Shown here: one piece after another, positions 62,891 through 64,000 of the stretch
Layout of the letters: each line of letters starts with the position of its first letter
How positions within the stretch are numbered: position 1 is the first letter of the stretch
From: Plantago major
Taxonomy: Eukaryota > Streptophyta > Magnoliopsida > Lamiales > Plantaginaceae
NCBI GenBank assembly: GCA_026545765.1
Contig: CM048844.1
Location: forward strand, 1,178,001-1,242,000
Length of the DNA stretch: 64,000 nucleotides
Reading direction: 5' to 3'
Translations under genes and position numbers: made by a program
The notes under the pieces: model-generated
What the model was told of the DNA's origin: nothing
What the model saw: only the letters and a program-made list of their open reading frames with translations
Databases searched by the model: none

Positions 62891-64000
62891 ATGGTGTTTT
62901 TCCGAAAATTGACTGTATCTGCTACCCATAAGGAGTATTTGGCCATATCTAATGAAGAAGGCGAGTCCTCGAAGAAGTCTACAAAGGTGCCGGTTGGTAC
63001 GCCTTTAATCGGATATTACGCACAGGAGTGGCCAAGATTGGTGAATTCAATGTGTATGAAGAACTGGACGAGACAACATGTTGATTTGTCGGGCAGACTC
63101 TTGAATGCACACGTCCTCCTAAGCACGCACAAACATTCACAAAGTACCAAGCTGTTCCAAACTTTGGGTCGCAACATTCTGGAGGGGAAGGCAACTTGGA
63201 GCAATGACGCCTTTTGCATTGATGGGGGAATTTCACTATCTCCACCGTTATTGGGAATGGATTGAGGATGTTCTGAGCCGCTGCAAGAGTGCGCTAAATT
63301 CTGCAAAGATTTACCAAGCCGTTAACGCTTCACTTTTTACATACGACTTCGATTCCAACATTATGAAATCCTTCTGTGAGGCTTGGTGTCCATTGACAAA
63401 CACACTCCATATGTCATCCAGGGAGATTTCCATCACTTTGTGGGATCTGTCGCAACTTGTTGGGTTACATGTCTTGGGTACTTTATATGACGAGGTGAAT
63501 CCTGATGTTCTAGAAATTACCAGAAAAGATGTAAAGGGAGATGTGTTCGTTCCATATTCTTGCCGATATCTCTACCATGCATTCCACCTGTTGAAAACGA
63601 ATGAAGGCGAACGTCGTGATGCTCTTGTTACTCTTGAGAGATGGATCCGTTTTTGGTGTAGCAGGGAGGTGAAGTATTCCAAGCCCCCTCCGCGCAGAGG
63701 AAAGAGTCGGACTGCTCCTGTTTCCACCCTTAATCCACTAGGTGACTTCGGACCTCACGACGATTGGAGTTCTACAGCCTTAGCATTATTTGTCAAGTTG
63801 AACATTCCTCATGGGCGCAAGACGGAGACGTATTTGGCTGCATATCTATCGTGCTGGTTGTGCGCATTTGTTCTTCCGGTCAAAGATGTTGGTATGATAC
63901 GGCCAAGCACTTTCAAGATGGCGTGCAAGATGGCGATGGGAGAATCCGTGAGTTTGGCAATCCCGGTACTAGCATCGATCTATAGAGGTCTCAATCATAT
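62891..64000 (+). pseudogene. Plant mobile domain (PMD) protein gene, frameshifted, continues past the window
   Basis: The first frame (62,891-63,265) starts MVFFRKLTVSATHKEYLAIS after a good splice acceptor. It reads EWPRLVNSMCMKNWTRQHVD, LSGRLLNAHV and LEGKATWSNDAF, then runs out. The second frame, with a Met at 63,204, reads ALMGEFHYLHRYWEWIEDVL (from 63,216), NASLFTYDFDSN, SREISITLWDLSQLVGLHVL, PYSCRYLYHAFHLL and, near the window end, YLSCWLCAFVLP and GESVSLAIPVLASIYRGLNH. It has no stop to 64,000. The two frames join at NDAF/ALMGEF if one T of the run TTTT at 63,212-63,215 is extra. The whole is the plant mobile domain (aminotransferase-like) seen in MAIL/MAIN proteins and in many transposons. 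Transposon origin is more likely than a host MAIN gene given the setting, but I cannot prove it. The single lesion could be a homopolymer error. Confidence 0.8.

Overview
The window is nuclear DNA from a flowering plant, most likely a eudicot. It is AT-rich, its genes are interrupted by introns with GT/AG borders, and it carries plant families (SWEET, ACR-type ACT-repeat protein, GT47 exostosin, prolyl 4-hydroxylase) among degraded plant transposons (CACTA/En-Spm, Ty3-like gag, L1-type LINE, Stowaway-like MITEs, plant mobile domain). I cannot assign a species. There is no bacterial, organellar or viral gene cluster and no CRISPR array, tRNA or rRNA that I can support.

The dominant feature is a head-to-tail segmental repeat with a period of about 25.6-25.7 kb. 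Copy 1 covers 1-25,728 (the window opens inside a MITE), copy 2 covers 25,729-51,366, and copy 3 covers 51,367-60,505, where it is cut by an unrelated LTR. Each unit carries, left to right: a degenerate ACR/ACT-repeat gene (+), a degenerate GT47 exostosin gene fused to an RNase H-like fragment (-), a six-exon SWEET sugar-transporter gene (-), a MITE, a 5'-truncated LINE held between two ~435-bp direct repeats, about 4 kb of AT-rich non-coding DNA, a prolyl 4-hydroxylase pseudogene (+), a Ty3-like gag ORF (-), a CACTA end with a remnant En/Spm transposase (-), a (TA)n tract, a tRNA-Asp-type primer-binding motif, a second CACTA end, a C-rich minisatellite and a Stowaway-like MITE.

The SWEET gene is the only gene that reads cleanly. 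The six exons join in phase to 252 codons in copies 1 and 3, whereas copy 2 has a frameshift and a lost splice donor. The ACR, GT47 and P4H genes are broken in every copy.

Differences between copies are not scattered single substitutions. They are short scrambled clusters, often at CTG/CAG/CGG-like triplets, separated by long stretches where I saw no difference. This suggests that consensus errors contribute, so copy-specific frameshifts should be treated with caution. Copy 3 also lacks the LINE-containing 2.68-kb segment and keeps one of the two direct repeats.

The right flank (60,506-64,000) is unique in this window. It has a ~1.14-kb LTR with TG...CA ends, a GA-rich minisatellite, and a plant mobile domain (PMD) gene whose reading frame is broken by one extra T near 63,212 and then stays open to the window edge. 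The genes do not form a pathway; the locus looks like a repeat-rich region carrying a duplicated SWEET gene. I found no convincing undescribed biological system.
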